In this document: positions 50,723-60,448 of the stretch, piece by piece
How positions within the stretch are numbered: position 1 is the first letter of the stretch
Layout of the letters: the number at the start of each line of letters is the position of its first letter
Assembly (NCBI RefSeq): GCF_013044515.1
Contig: NZ_JABEPR010000002.1
Coordinates: 1-64,000 of the forward strand
DNA length: 64,000 bases
Direction of reading: 5' to 3'
Origin: Sphingomonas sp. ID1715
Lineage (GTDB): Bacteria > Pseudomonadota > Alphaproteobacteria > Sphingomonadales > Sphingomonadaceae
Position numbers and translations under genes: made by a program
Notes under the pieces: model-generated
Told to the model about the DNA's origin: nothing
What the model saw: only the letters and a program-made list of their open reading frames with translations
The model's database searches: none

Positions 50723-51647
50723 GGCCGACCTCCCGCCGCTGGCGCTCATCGCAGGGCCGACTGCGAGCGGCAAGACCGCGCTTGCGCTCGCCGCGGCGGA
50801 ATTGGGCCAAGTCACCATCGTCAACGCGGATTCCGCCCAGGTGTATCGCGACCTGCGCATCCTCTCGGCACGGCCCGACGAGATCGACATGAGCCGGGCC
50901 CCGCACCGACTGTTCGGCTATGTCGATGGCGCCGAGGCGTGTTCGGCGGCGCGCTGGGCCCGGGACGCCCGCGAACAGATCGCCCTTGCCCATCAGACCG
51001 GCCGCGTCCCCGTGCTGGTCGGCGGCACCGGGCTCTACATCCGCACCCTCTTGCAAGGCATCGCGCCCATTCCCGCTATCGATCCCGACATCCGTTCGGC
51101 CGTGCGCGGGATGGCGGTCGACGCGGCCTATATTGCGCTGAGGCAGGAAGATCCCGAGGCCGCGGAGCGGCTCGCGCCGGCCGACACGACCCGAGTACAA
51201 CGCGCGCTGGAAGTGGTGCGCTCGACCGGGCGTCCTCTCGCCCATTGGCATGACCAGCGAGCGGGCGGGATCGGCACGCAGGTGGCGCTTCGGCCGCTGA
51301 TCCTCGCCCCCCCGCGCGAATGGCTGGTGCAGCGCTGCGACAGCCGCTTCCTCGGCATGGTCGAGAGCGGGGCAGTGGATGAAGTGGAGCGGCTACTGGC
51401 CCGCAATCTCGATCCGCAGCTCCCGGTGATGCGTGCCATCGGCGTCCGCGAGATCACCGCCTGGCTGTATGGCGACATGACGCGCGCCGAGATGGTCGAG
51501 GCGGGGCGGCAGGCGACGCGGCAATATGCGAAGCGCCAATATACCTGGTTTCGCCACCAGCTCCCGGAAGACTGGCCGCGGCTCGAGGATCCGCTCACGC
51601 CCTATCTAATGGAGCTTTCGGCCAAGCGGCTCGTCAACTCAAACTGA
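50715..51647 (+). CDS. miaA: tRNA dimethylallyltransferase
   Basis: Adds a dimethylallyl group to A37 of tRNAs that read UNN codons. The 310-residue protein has the P-loop LIAGPTASGKTALAL, VNADSAQVYRDLRILSARP, VGGTGLYIRTLLQGI and the C-terminal RQYAKRQYTWFRHQL. The ATG at 50715 lies within the start region of the divergent serB gene. No gene follows closely; a PEPxxWA protein gene starts 125 bases later. Confidence 0.96.
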   Translation: MNTADLPPLALIAGPTASGKTALALAAAELGQVTIVNADSAQVYRDLRILSARPDEIDMSRAPHRLFGYVDGAEACSAARWARDAREQIALAHQTGRVPVLVGGTGLYIRTLLQGIAPIPAIDPDIRSAVRGMAVDAAYIALRQEDPEAAERLAPADTTRVQRALEVVRSTGRPLAHWHDQRAGGIGTQVALRPLILAPPREWLVQRCDSRFLGMVESGAVDEVERLLARNLDPQLPVMRAIGVREITAWLYGDMTRAEMVEAGRQATRQYAKRQYTWFRHQLPEDWPRLEDPLTPYLMELSAKRLVNSN

Positions 51648-51772
51648 TCAAGGCTTCGGCGGGCCGATCAATTGTCGGACCGGCTGCGCAATGGTAGAGA
51701 GGGCGCCGACAGCCGCTCCCAAGTAGGGGCGGCCGCGCGTTTCGACTTTGCTTTTCCGGGGGTTCTCCAATC

Positions 51773-52906
51773 ATGAAGATCACGACTCGTCTGGTGCTCG
51801 GCGCTGCCGCCGTGGCCTTGACCGCAATGCCCGCCAGCGCCGCCGTCGATTTCATCAAGGCGCAGGCCGGGCTCGACGCCATGAGCAAGCTCAATGCGAT
51901 CGTGCTTGGCAATATGGGCATGACGTCGGATGTTGAGGGCAAGCTGTTCGTGGGCGGGCTGCTCGGCGGCAGCGGGACCGTGGCGAGCGGCGCAAGCAAC
52001 GGCCAAGGCTTCGTCGCTTCCTCCTTTGCCAGCCTGACGGTCGGCGGAAATCTCGGCGCCAGCAGCGTCAATGTGCTGAATGGCATCGGCTTGCCCGCCG
52101 TGCAGGTACAGATTGGCGGCAATGCCATTGGCTTGGGTGTGAACGCCGCCTCAAGCCTCACCAAGGTCGGCGGTTCGTTCAACAACTCCGGCTTCAATCC
52201 CACCGCGAACAAGAAGGTTAGCTACGGCACCACCGCCTCGAATGTGCAGGCGCAAGACCAGGCGTTCGTCACCAAGGATGCGAGCCTGGCCGTCGGCGGC
52301 GCGAATGACCTGAAGGCGTCGATCGCTGCTACGACGGCGAGCTTCAGTGACAATTTCGCCAACCTGTCTGCAGCCTTGGCAGGGCTGTCGCTCGCCAGCA
52401 ACCCGAGCAGCATCACCATGGGCGGGCAAGGCCCCACCTTCAATGTGGTCAAGGGCAACAATGCCTTCGCGCTGTTCAACATCAACGCGAATCTGCTGTC
52501 GTCGGCCGAGATCAACTTCAACGTTTCCGGCAGTGCCTATCCGATCATCATCAACGTAACCGGGACCAACGTGAACTGGACGGCGAACTCGATCGGCGGC
52601 TTCAACGAAAGCCTGAACCGGTCGATCATCTGGAACTTCATCGACGCGACGTCGGTCAATCTGCAGCGGATCGTGCACGGGTCGGTCCTGGCCCGGAACG
52701 CGGCGGTGACGAACAACACGCCGATCGAAGGATCGCTGGTGGCGAAGAGCTTCACTCAGGGCGGCGAAGTCCATCTGGGCACCTTTGGCTACACCGTTCC
52801 GTTCGCCGTTCCCGAGCCTGCCAGCTGGACGATGATGATCGCCGGCTTCGCGCTCGCCGGCGCGGCGATGCGGCGAAGGAACCCTCTCGGTCTGCGCGCT
52901 GCCTGA
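51773..52906 (+). CDS. Secreted choice-of-anchor-A type PEPxxWA-CTERM protein
   Basis: A 377-residue exported protein: signal peptide MKITTRLVLGAAAVALTAMPASA, a Gly/Ser/Asn-rich beta-helical body (LNAIVLGNMGMTSDVEGKLFVGG, ASSFASLTVGGNLGASS, IIINVTGTNVNW, IIWNFIDATSVNLQ) typical of the choice-of-anchor A domain, and a C-terminal VPEPASWTMMIAGFALAGAAMRRR sorting signal. It is likely surface-exposed or part of matrix. The function of the domain is not known. The ilv leader starts 41 bases after its stop, so the ilv promoter may lie in its 3' end. Confidence 0.88.
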   Translation: MKITTRLVLGAAAVALTAMPASAAVDFIKAQAGLDAMSKLNAIVLGNMGMTSDVEGKLFVGGLLGGSGTVASGASNGQGFVASSFASLTVGGNLGASSVNVLNGIGLPAVQVQIGGNAIGLGVNAASSLTKVGGSFNNSGFNPTANKKVSYGTTASNVQAQDQAFVTKDASLAVGGANDLKASIAATTASFSDNFANLSAALAGLSLASNPSSITMGGQGPTFNVVKGNNAFALFNINANLLSSAEINFNVSGSAYPIIINVTGTNVNWTANSIGGFNESLNRSIIWNFIDATSVNLQRIVHGSVLARNAAVTNNTPIEGSLVAKSFTQGGEVHLGTFGYTVPFAVPEPASWTMMIAGFALAGAAMRRRNPLGLRAA

Positions 52907-52947
52907 AAGGCTGGATTCCGGGTTGCGGGACTGCTAGGCAGATACAG

Positions 52948-53040
52948 ATGACTCGTCCGGTGCGCCTCGACGACTGCTGCGGCATTTTCGCCGCGCCGGT
53001 TGCGTGCGCCCTTATTGGGCTCGTACTTATTATCCCCTGA
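52948..53040 (+). CDS. Leader peptide of the ilvBN attenuator (30 aa)
   Basis: A 30-codon frame from ATG 52948 to TGA 53040. Its end reads ALIGLVLIIP: seven of the last nine residues are Leu, Ile or Val, the amino acids made by the downstream pathway. An intrinsic terminator and a competing hairpin partner follow before ilvB. This is the classic arrangement of ribosome-mediated attenuation: when charged Leu/Ile/Val tRNAs are scarce, the ribosome stalls in the run and the terminator does not form. The ribosome binding site is weak (AGG nine bases upstream). It is too short for normal gene finding. Confidence 0.8.
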   Translation: MTRPVRLDDCCGIFAAPVACALIGLVLIIP

Positions 53041-53042
53041 CA

Positions 53043-53101
53043 CGCCGTCCGGAGACGAGGTCCCATGCAGGCCGTCCGATCTCCGGGCGGCCTTTTCTTT
53101 T
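53043..53101 (+). terminator. Intrinsic terminator with competing antiterminator segment (ilvB attenuator)
   Basis: The stem GGCCGTCCG (53070-53078) / CGGGCGGCC (53084-53092), with one G-U pair, is followed by TTTTCTTTT (53093-53101). An upstream copy of the left arm, GCCGTCCGGAGA (about 53044-53055), is complementary to TCTCCGGGCGGC in the right part (about 53080-53092), so two mutually exclusive folds are possible. It lies just after the Leu/Ile/Val-rich leader peptide and 100 bases before ilvB. Confidence 0.8.
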
Positions 53102-53199
53102 GTGCTCACTCACCAAACATTGAAATAATATTATACGGAAGCTGCTTGACCCTATTCACTTGTTTCTCTAGCAGCCGCCGTCCAGCAAGGTTGGGACGA

Positions 53200-54947
53200 A
53201 TGCCGAAAGAACTGAGCGGAGCCGACATTCTGATCCAGGCGCTGACCGACCTCGGCGTCGAATATGTGTTCGGCTATCCGGGCGGTGCGGTGCTGCCGAT
53301 CTACGACGCACTGTTCCGCCAGAGCCGGATCAAGCATATTCTTGTGCGGCACGAGCAGGCGGCGACTCACGCCGCCGAAGGCTATGCCCGCTCGACCGGC
53401 AAGCCCGGCGTCGTGCTCGTCACTTCGGGTCCCGGCGCGACGAATGCCGTGACCGGCATCACCGACGCGCTGATGGACTCGATCCCGATGGTGGTGATCA
53501 CCGGCCAGGTGCCGACCGCACTGATCGGAACAGACGCCTTCCAGGAAGCCGACACGATCGGCATCACTCGCCACTGCACCAAGCATAATTATCTGGTGAA
53601 GGACCCCGCAAGGCTGGGTGCCGTGATTCATGAGGCGTTCCACATCGCCACTTCGGGCCGTCCGGGGCCCGTCGTGATCGACATTCCCAAGGACGTGCAG
53701 GTAGCGAGCGCTGCCTATGCCAAGCCAGCCGCCATCCAGCACAAGACCTATCGTCCTCAGGTCAAGCCCGACACGCGGCTGATCGAAACCGCCGTCGAGA
53801 TGCTGGCAGCGGCGGAGCGGCCGATCCTCTACACGGGCGGCGGCATCATCAACTCCGGTCCCGGCGCGTCGCAGCTCCTTCAGGAACTCGCCAAGATCAC
53901 CGGTGCGCCCGTCACCTCCACGCTGATGGGTCTGGGCGCCCTTCCCGCATCTTCGAACCAGTGGCTCGGCATGCTCGGCATGCACGGCACCTATGAAGCC
54001 AATCTGGCGATGCACGGCGCGGACCTGATCCTGTGTCTTGGCGCGCGCTTCGACGACCGTGTGACGGGGCGGCTCGATGCGTTCAGCCCGCTATCCAAGA
54101 AGATCCACATCGACATCGACCGCTCTTCGATCAACAAGAATGTTCGCGTCGATCTAGGCATCGTCGGCGACGTCGGCCGCGCGCTCGAGGACATGATCCG
54201 CATCTGGAAAGGGCGCGGCTACCAGAAGAACGATCTGTCCGCCTGGTGGCGGCAGATCGAGGAATGGCGCGGCAAGGCCTGCCTCTCATTCCCTGAAAAC
54301 GGCAAGGAGATCATGCCGCAGCGGGCGATCCGTGCGCTCTACGAGGCGACCAGGGACCGCCAGCCGATCATCACCACCGAAGTCGGCCAGCACCAGATGT
54401 GGGCGGCCCAGCATTTCGGCTTCGAGCGCCCGAACAAGTGGCTTACCTCGGGCGGGCTGGGTACTATGGGCTATGGCCTGCCGGCCGCGATCGGCGCGCA
54501 GCTCGGGCACCCGAACGCGCTCGTCATCGACATCGCCGGGGAAGCGTCGATCCAGATGAACATCCAGGAGCTGGCGACGGCAACGCAATACCGGCTGCCG
54601 ATCAAGCTCTTCATCCTCAACAACGAATATATGGGCATGGTCCGCCAGTGGCAGGACCTGACCTATGGGGGCCGCTATTCAGAGAGTTACAGCGACTCCT
54701 TGCCGGATTTTGTGAAGCTGGCTGAGGCCTATGGCTGGACCGGGCTGCGCATCGAGAGCCCCGATCAGCTGGGCGATGGCATCACCGCGATGATCGACAC
54801 CCCCGGCCCGGTGCTGGTGGATTGCCGCGTCGCCAAGCTCGCCAATTGCTTCCCGATGATCCCATCGGGCGCCGCCCACACAGACATGATCCTCCAGGCC
54901 AACGAAGTGTCGGGCGAGATGGACGACGAAGCCAAGGCGCTGGTCTG

Positions 54948-54948
<1 letters not shown>
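53200..54948 (+). CDS. ilvB: Acetolactate synthase large subunit
   Basis: First common enzyme of valine, leucine and isoleucine synthesis; ThDP- and FAD-dependent. The 582-residue protein has GADILIQALTDLGVEYVFGYPGGAVLPIYDAL (the Glu that activates ThDP follows in the HEQAATHAAEGYARSTG region), VMDSIPMVVITGQV and NNEYMGMVRQWQ. The usual Mg/ThDP GDG is GEA here (DIAGEASIQMNIQE). The ATG at 53200 follows GGGACGA; a longer upstream start would run through the attenuator and is rejected. The stop shares a base with the ilvN ATG. Confidence 0.96.
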
Positions 54949-56620
<1,672 letters not shown>

Positions 56621-56631
56621 CCACATCTTCT

Positions 56632-56662
56632 CGCTCGTCCCGATCCGAGCTTGGGACGAGCG
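56632..56662. terminator. Hairpin after ilvC
   Basis: CGCTCGTCCC (56632-56641) and GGGACGAGCG (56653-56662) form a perfect 10-bp stem with an 11-base loop, 12 bases after the ilvC stop. There is no T-run. The arms equal the outer arms of the repeat in the desulfurase gene, so it is either a solo fragment of that family or a terminator. Confidence 0.55.
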
Positions 56663-56705
56663 GGAGTAAAGCGCGCGTTCAGACGAGCCAGAGCAGCATG
56701 GCCCT

Positions 56706-57023
56706 ATGCTGAGCCTGGCCCTCACCCTTCTCGCCGCCCCGGCAGCCATCGACGCCTGCCCGGGCATCGATCCGGGCCTGCGCCGCGCGCGCGGTACCAA
56801 CTGCTACGGCATTACGCTACGCGAGTGCGGGGCGGATCGGGCACGCGCCTATCTCGGCCTGCGCGCGACTCCGGCAGTCCGGCTGCGCGTCCGGCGCGCC
56901 GTCGGCCATGACCAGATCCGCTGGATCAGGCCTGGCGAGCCGGTAATCCAGGACCTGCGGCGCAACCGCCTCAACATGCAGCTCGACAAGCGTGGCCGGA
57001 TCGCCATCGCCGATTGCTACTGA
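56706..57023 (+). CDS. Peptidase inhibitor I78 family protein
   Basis: A 105-residue exported protein with a short signal peptide (MLSLALTLLAAPAAIDA). The C-terminal part matches the I78 pattern: ECGADRARAYLGLRAT, then IRWIRPGEPVIQDLRRNRLNMQLDKRGRIAIADCY, where the RLN and the final Cys are characteristic. Two to four cysteines may be paired. Members are small inhibitors of serine proteases in fungi and bacteria. The ribosome binding site is weak. A YceI gene follows on the same strand. Confidence 0.78.
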   Translation: MLSLALTLLAAPAAIDACPGIDPGLRRARGTNCYGITLRECGADRARAYLGLRATPAVRLRVRRAVGHDQIRWIRPGEPVIQDLRRNRLNMQLDKRGRIAIADCY

Positions 57024-57067
57024 TGCCGGGATCGGGCTAGTTTCCGCTAAAATAACTGGAGGTTGCC

Positions 57068-57700
57068 ATGCGCCGTTCGCTCCTGGTTCTGTTGCCGCTC
57101 GCTCTCGCCGCGCCGCTGATCGCGCAAGGGCCGATGTCCAAGCCCGGCAGCGCCAACACGGCCGGCATCAGCGGCGGCACCTACACGGTCGATCCCGGCC
57201 ATACCCAAGTGGTGTGGACGCTCGATCACCTCGGCTTCTCGCCCTATACGGGCATCTTCGGCGACGTGACCGGCACGCTGACGCTCGATCCGAAAAATCC
57301 CAAGGCGGCGAAGGTCGATGTGACCATTCCTGTGTCGAAGGTGACGACGGCCAGTGCCGGCCTCACCCAGCATCTGCTTCGTCCGGGCAAGGATGGCGGC
57401 AGGCCGGACTTCTTCGGCGCCTCCCCTGCAGACGCGCGCTTCGTCTCGACTTCGGTCGTGCCGAACGGCCAGAAGGCTCAGATCACCGGCAATCTGACGC
57501 TGAACGGCGTCACCAAGCCGGTGACGCTCGACGCCAGCTTCTACGGCGCGGGGAAGATGCCGGCTCAGATGGGCGGCAAGGAAAATGTCGGCTTCCGCGC
57601 TACGACGACGATCCGGCGTAGCGAGTTCGGGCTGGGCTTCGGCGTACCAATGGTCGGCGACGAGGTGAAGCTCGACATCGCCGCCGCGTTCCAGAAATAG
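57068..57700 (+). CDS. YceI family periplasmic lipid-binding protein
   Basis: A 210-residue exported protein: signal peptide MRRSLLVLLPLALAAPLIAQ, then a lipocalin-like barrel with YTVDPGHTQVVWTLDHLGFS, GTLTLDPKNPKAAKVDVTIPVSKV, ITGNLTLNGVTKPVTLDASF and GFRATTTIRRSEFGLGFGVPMVGDEVKLDI. Family members bind isoprenoid quinones or similar lipids. The ATG at 57068 has GGAGG five bases upstream. Its stop is three bases from the convergent BLUF gene. Confidence 0.93.
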   Translation: MRRSLLVLLPLALAAPLIAQGPMSKPGSANTAGISGGTYTVDPGHTQVVWTLDHLGFSPYTGIFGDVTGTLTLDPKNPKAAKVDVTIPVSKVTTASAGLTQHLLRPGKDGGRPDFFGASPADARFVSTSVVPNGQKAQITGNLTLNGVTKPVTLDASFYGAGKMPAQMGGKENVGFRATTTIRRSEFGLGFGVPMVGDEVKLDIAAAFQK

Positions 57701-57703
57701 GCG

Positions 57704-58096
57704 TCAGATCGCCGCGTAGCTGGTGAACAGCGCCTTCACGCTCGGGCTGGCGCCGCGCGTCAGCTCCGCCACCTTGCCGAAGATCGCGTCACGTCGGTTT
57801 TCGGCGGCGAAACGTTCGAACGCCATCTCCCAACCGCCGAACTCGCGCTCGTCGATCTGGCGCTCGGAGAGCTTGACGATGGCGAAATGGCGATCGTCCC
57901 TCAGGATGCGCGCGTAGGTCTCTTCAACCTGCACTGCCGGACCTTCGAGCAGTTGCAGGAAGCGCTTGCCATTGAACAGCAGCAGGCCGCTCACTCGCGC
58001 GCCTCCGTTGTTGCGACGCGAGACCGCGAGAATATCGTCGACACCATCCCAGCCGACCTGCGGCCGTGCGGTGCTGATGTAACAGAGCTGAATCAT
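57704..58096 (-). CDS. Short BLUF-domain blue-light sensor (first of two)
   Basis: A 130-residue single-domain FAD photoreceptor. The key BLUF residues are visible: Tyr6 (LCYIST), Asn29/30 (SRRNNG), Gln48 (GKRFLQLLEG) and Trp89/Met91 (FGGWEMAFE), plus ILRDDRHF. On blue-light absorption the Tyr-Gln hydrogen bonding switches; short BLUF proteins signal through partner proteins. No effector domain is present. It is divergent from the leuA leader, so the shared 115 bases between them hold both promoters. Confidence 0.92.
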   Translation of the reverse strand: MIQLCYISTARPQVGWDGVDDILAVSRRNNGGARVSGLLLFNGKRFLQLLEGPAVQVEETYARILRDDRHFAIVKLSERQIDEREFGGWEMAFERFAAENRRDAIFGKVAELTRGASPSVKALFTSYAAI

Positions 58097-58211
58097 GGAC
58101 TTACCACTCGCTGCGTCCCGCCTGCCGAGGCGATAGCGGCAATCAGTAACTGTGGATTTAACGAAGCGAAGGGCTGGACATTGTTAACCATGCCACGCTA
58201 GCGGAACCGGC

Positions 58212-58256
58212 ATGGGACCGCTCCGCGCCCTTCTTCTTCGACTTACGCGCCCTTAG
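58212..58256 (+). CDS. Leucine-rich leader peptide upstream of leuA (14 aa)
   Basis: A 14-codon frame from ATG 58212 to TAG 58256 encoding MGPLRALLLRLTRP: five of 14 residues are leucine, including three in a row, all with CTT/CTC codons. GGAA lies six bases before the ATG. The stop codon overlaps the left arm of a strong hairpin (58249-58298). A Leu-rich leader ahead of the leucine-specific enzyme fits ribosome-mediated regulation by leucyl-tRNA charging. There is no experimental support in the sequence itself. Confidence 0.68.
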   Translation: MGPLRALLLRLTRP

Positions 58257-58298
58257 GCGCGCGCACCTGCATGCGGCCAAGGCGCCGCGCCTAAGGGC
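58249..58298 (+). promoter_or_regulatory. Leader hairpin overlapping the leuA leader peptide stop
   Basis: GCCCTTAGGCGCG (58249-58261) and CGCGCCTAAGGGC (58286-58298) form a perfect 13-bp stem with a 24-base loop. There is no T-run afterwards, so it is not an obvious intrinsic terminator; it may act through an alternative fold, Rho, or access to the leuA ribosome binding site, which lies within the palindrome TTCTCCGGAGAA (58323-58334). Confidence 0.65.
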
Positions 58299-58339
58299 AA
58301 AGCAGACTGAAACTCAGCCAGCTTCTCCGGAGAAGACCC

Positions 58340-60007
58340 ATGTTGCGCGACCCGTCCATAAAATACCGCCCCTTCCCGCAGGTGCCGTTGCCCGATCGGC
58401 AATGGCCCAGCCGGACCATCGACAAGGCACCGATCTGGCTGTCGACCGATCTGCGCGACGGCAATCAGGCGCTGATCGATCCGATGGATGGAGAGAAGAA
58501 GCAGCGATTCTTCGACCTGCTGGTGCGGATCGGCGTCAAGGAAATCGAGGTTGGCTTTCCCTCGGCCGGGCAGATCGAGTTCGACTTTATATCCGGCCTC
58601 GTCCGGTCCGGTCGCGTGCCCGACGATGTCACCGTGCAGGTGCTGACCCAGAGCCGCCGCGACCTGATCGAGCGCAGCTTCGAAAGCCTGGAAGGCGCCC
58701 GGTCGGCGATCGTGCACCTCTACAATGCCGTATCGCCGTCATGGCGGCGCATCGTATTCAACCTGGACGTGGCCGGCGTGAAGGCCATCGCGATCGAGGG
58801 CGCCTCGATCCTGCGAGATCAGGCGGCGCGCTATTCGGGCACCGACTGGCGCTTCGAATATAGCCCTGAGACCTTTTCCACCGCTGAGCTCGACGTGTCT
58901 TTGGAGGTGTGTTCCGCAGTGATGGACGTGCTCCGCCCGACGGCGGAGCGGCCCCTCATCTTCAACCTGCCGGCGACGGTCGAGGCGGCGACGCCCAACA
59001 TCTATGCCGACCAGATCGAATATTTCTGCCGCAACATCCCCAATCGCGAGGCGGTGATCGTCTCCCTCCACACGCACAATGATCGCGGCACCGGCGTCGC
59101 GGCGACGGAACTCGGGCTGCTGGCGGGTGCCGACCGGGTCGAAGGCTGCCTGCTCGGCAATGGCGAGCGGACCGGCAATGTCGATCTCGTGACAGTCGCG
59201 CTCAACATGTACACGCAGGGGCTCGATCCGCGTCTCGACCTGTCGAACATCGACGAGATCGTGAACACGGTCGAATATTGCACCAACATCAAGACGCATC
59301 CGCGCCAACCCTATGCGGGCGAACTGGTGTTCACCGCCTTTTCCGGCTCCCATCAGGACGCAATCAAGAAGGGCTTCGCCGCGCAGGCCGAACGCAATGA
59401 TGAGCTGTGGGACGTGCCCTATCTGCCGATCGACCCCGCCGATCTCGGCCGCTCCTATGAGGCGGTGATCCGGGTTAACTCGCAATCGGGCAAAGGCGGC
59501 GTCGCCTGGGTGCTGGAGCAGGACCAGGGCCTGAAGCTGCCCAAGCGCATGCAGGCGGATTTCAGCCGCCATGTTCAGGCGCTGGCCGACCAGACCAGCC
59601 GCGAGCTGAACGCGGAGGATATCTGGGCCGTGTTCCGCCGCACCTATGCGCTCGATGGCGGCCGTCTCGCACTCGTATCCTATCAGGAACAGCAGGACGC
59701 CGCGCACCGCATCTTTGCCGGCCGGATCGCGCGCGATGGAGACGAGCGGAGCGTCAGCGGCCGCGGCAACGGCCTGATCTCGTCGGTCCTGGCAGCACTC
59801 GCGGAAAGCTTCGGAATCGTCCTAGAGGTCGCCGACTATAGCGAACATGCGCTCGGCCATGGCAGCGACGCGCAGGCCGCCGCCTATGTCGAATGCCGCA
59901 CACCGACCGGCGCCACGGTGTTTGGTGTCGGGGTGGATGCCGACGTGGCCACCGCCAGCGTCAGGGCCGTGCTCAGCGCCGCAAACGTTCTGGAAAGTCA
60001 GGCTTAG
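58340..60007 (+). CDS. leuA: 2-isopropylmalate synthase (LeuA type 2)
   Basis: First committed step to leucine: acetyl-CoA plus 2-oxoisovalerate. The 555-residue protein has the catalytic start APIWLSTDLRDGNQALIDPM (metal Asp in LRDGNQ), SLHTHNDRGTGVAATELGLLAGADRVEG (metal His-x-His and the HMGL signature), FTAFSGSHQDAIKKG and a C-terminal LeuA dimer/leucine-regulatory domain (about 420-555). The N-terminus RPFPQ-like KYRPFPQVPLPDRQWPS is that of the fungal-like type 2 group. The ATG at 58340 has GGAGAAG upstream. The last four bases overlap the convergent second BLUF gene. Confidence 0.96.
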   Translation: MLRDPSIKYRPFPQVPLPDRQWPSRTIDKAPIWLSTDLRDGNQALIDPMDGEKKQRFFDLLVRIGVKEIEVGFPSAGQIEFDFISGLVRSGRVPDDVTVQVLTQSRRDLIERSFESLEGARSAIVHLYNAVSPSWRRIVFNLDVAGVKAIAIEGASILRDQAARYSGTDWRFEYSPETFSTAELDVSLEVCSAVMDVLRPTAERPLIFNLPATVEAATPNIYADQIEYFCRNIPNREAVIVSLHTHNDRGTGVAATELGLLAGADRVEGCLLGNGERTGNVDLVTVALNMYTQGLDPRLDLSNIDEIVNTVEYCTNIKTHPRQPYAGELVFTAFSGSHQDAIKKGFAAQAERNDELWDVPYLPIDPADLGRSYEAVIRVNSQSGKGGVAWVLEQDQGLKLPKRMQADFSRHVQALADQTSRELNAEDIWAVFRRTYALDGGRLALVSYQEQQDAAHRIFAGRIARDGDERSVSGRGNGLISSVLAALAESFGIVLEVADYSEHALGHGSDAQAAAYVECRTPTGATVFGVGVDADVATASVRAVLSAANVLESQA

Positions 60008-60411
60008 GCGAACGCACCTTCGACGGTCTGGTAGATTTTGGCACGGGCAGAGAAGTCAGCTTCCGCCTCGAAGCGGAGGCGAGCGAGGTCGAGCGCGGCC
60101 TGCTTGTCGCCCGGCACCGCGAGCAACTGCATGTCCCAGGAGCGGAAGCGCCGCGTCGGCACATCGCCGTCATCCAGGACCGCGAAATCTTCATGGCGCG
60201 GATCGCGCTTCAGCCGCTCAACGAGATTTTCAATGGCTTCGGGAGCGCCCTCAATGGTCTGGCAGAAACGCTCGCCGTTGAAGACCAGGAGGCCGGTGAT
60301 GCCGTCCAACGCGTTCAGGCGACCCGCCTCCAGCCCCAAAAACGTGAACTCGGCTTCGGACATCGAGTCGCTCACGCGGCTCACATAGGTCAAGCTACGC
60401 AAGTTGCTCAT
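60004..60411 (-). CDS. Short BLUF-domain blue-light sensor (second of two)
   Basis: A 135-residue single BLUF domain, clearly paralogous to the gene on the other side of leuA but divergent in sequence. Key residues remain: Tyr9 (LTYVSR), Asn33 (GRLNALDGITGLLVF), Gln51 (GERFCQTIEG), Trp92 and Met94 (FRSWDMQLL), plus LKRDPRH. It is therefore expected to bind FAD and respond to blue light. It is convergent with leuA and lies after a small exported protein on the minus strand; no partner gene is adjacent. Confidence 0.9.
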   Translation of the reverse strand: MSNLRSLTYVSRVSDSMSEAEFTFLGLEAGRLNALDGITGLLVFNGERFCQTIEGAPEAIENLVERLKRDPRHEDFAVLDDGDVPTRRFRSWDMQLLAVPGDKQAALDLARLRFEAEADFSARAKIYQTVEGAFA

Positions 60412-60448
60412 AACGCACGGCCGTAAGGTAACCGCCGGCTAACACAAG

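Noticed and set aside
53065-53199. Longer N-terminus for ilvB starting upstream of its accepted ATG
   Set aside because: It would read through the terminator and T-run of the attenuator; the ATG at 53200 with GGGACGA matches the family start.
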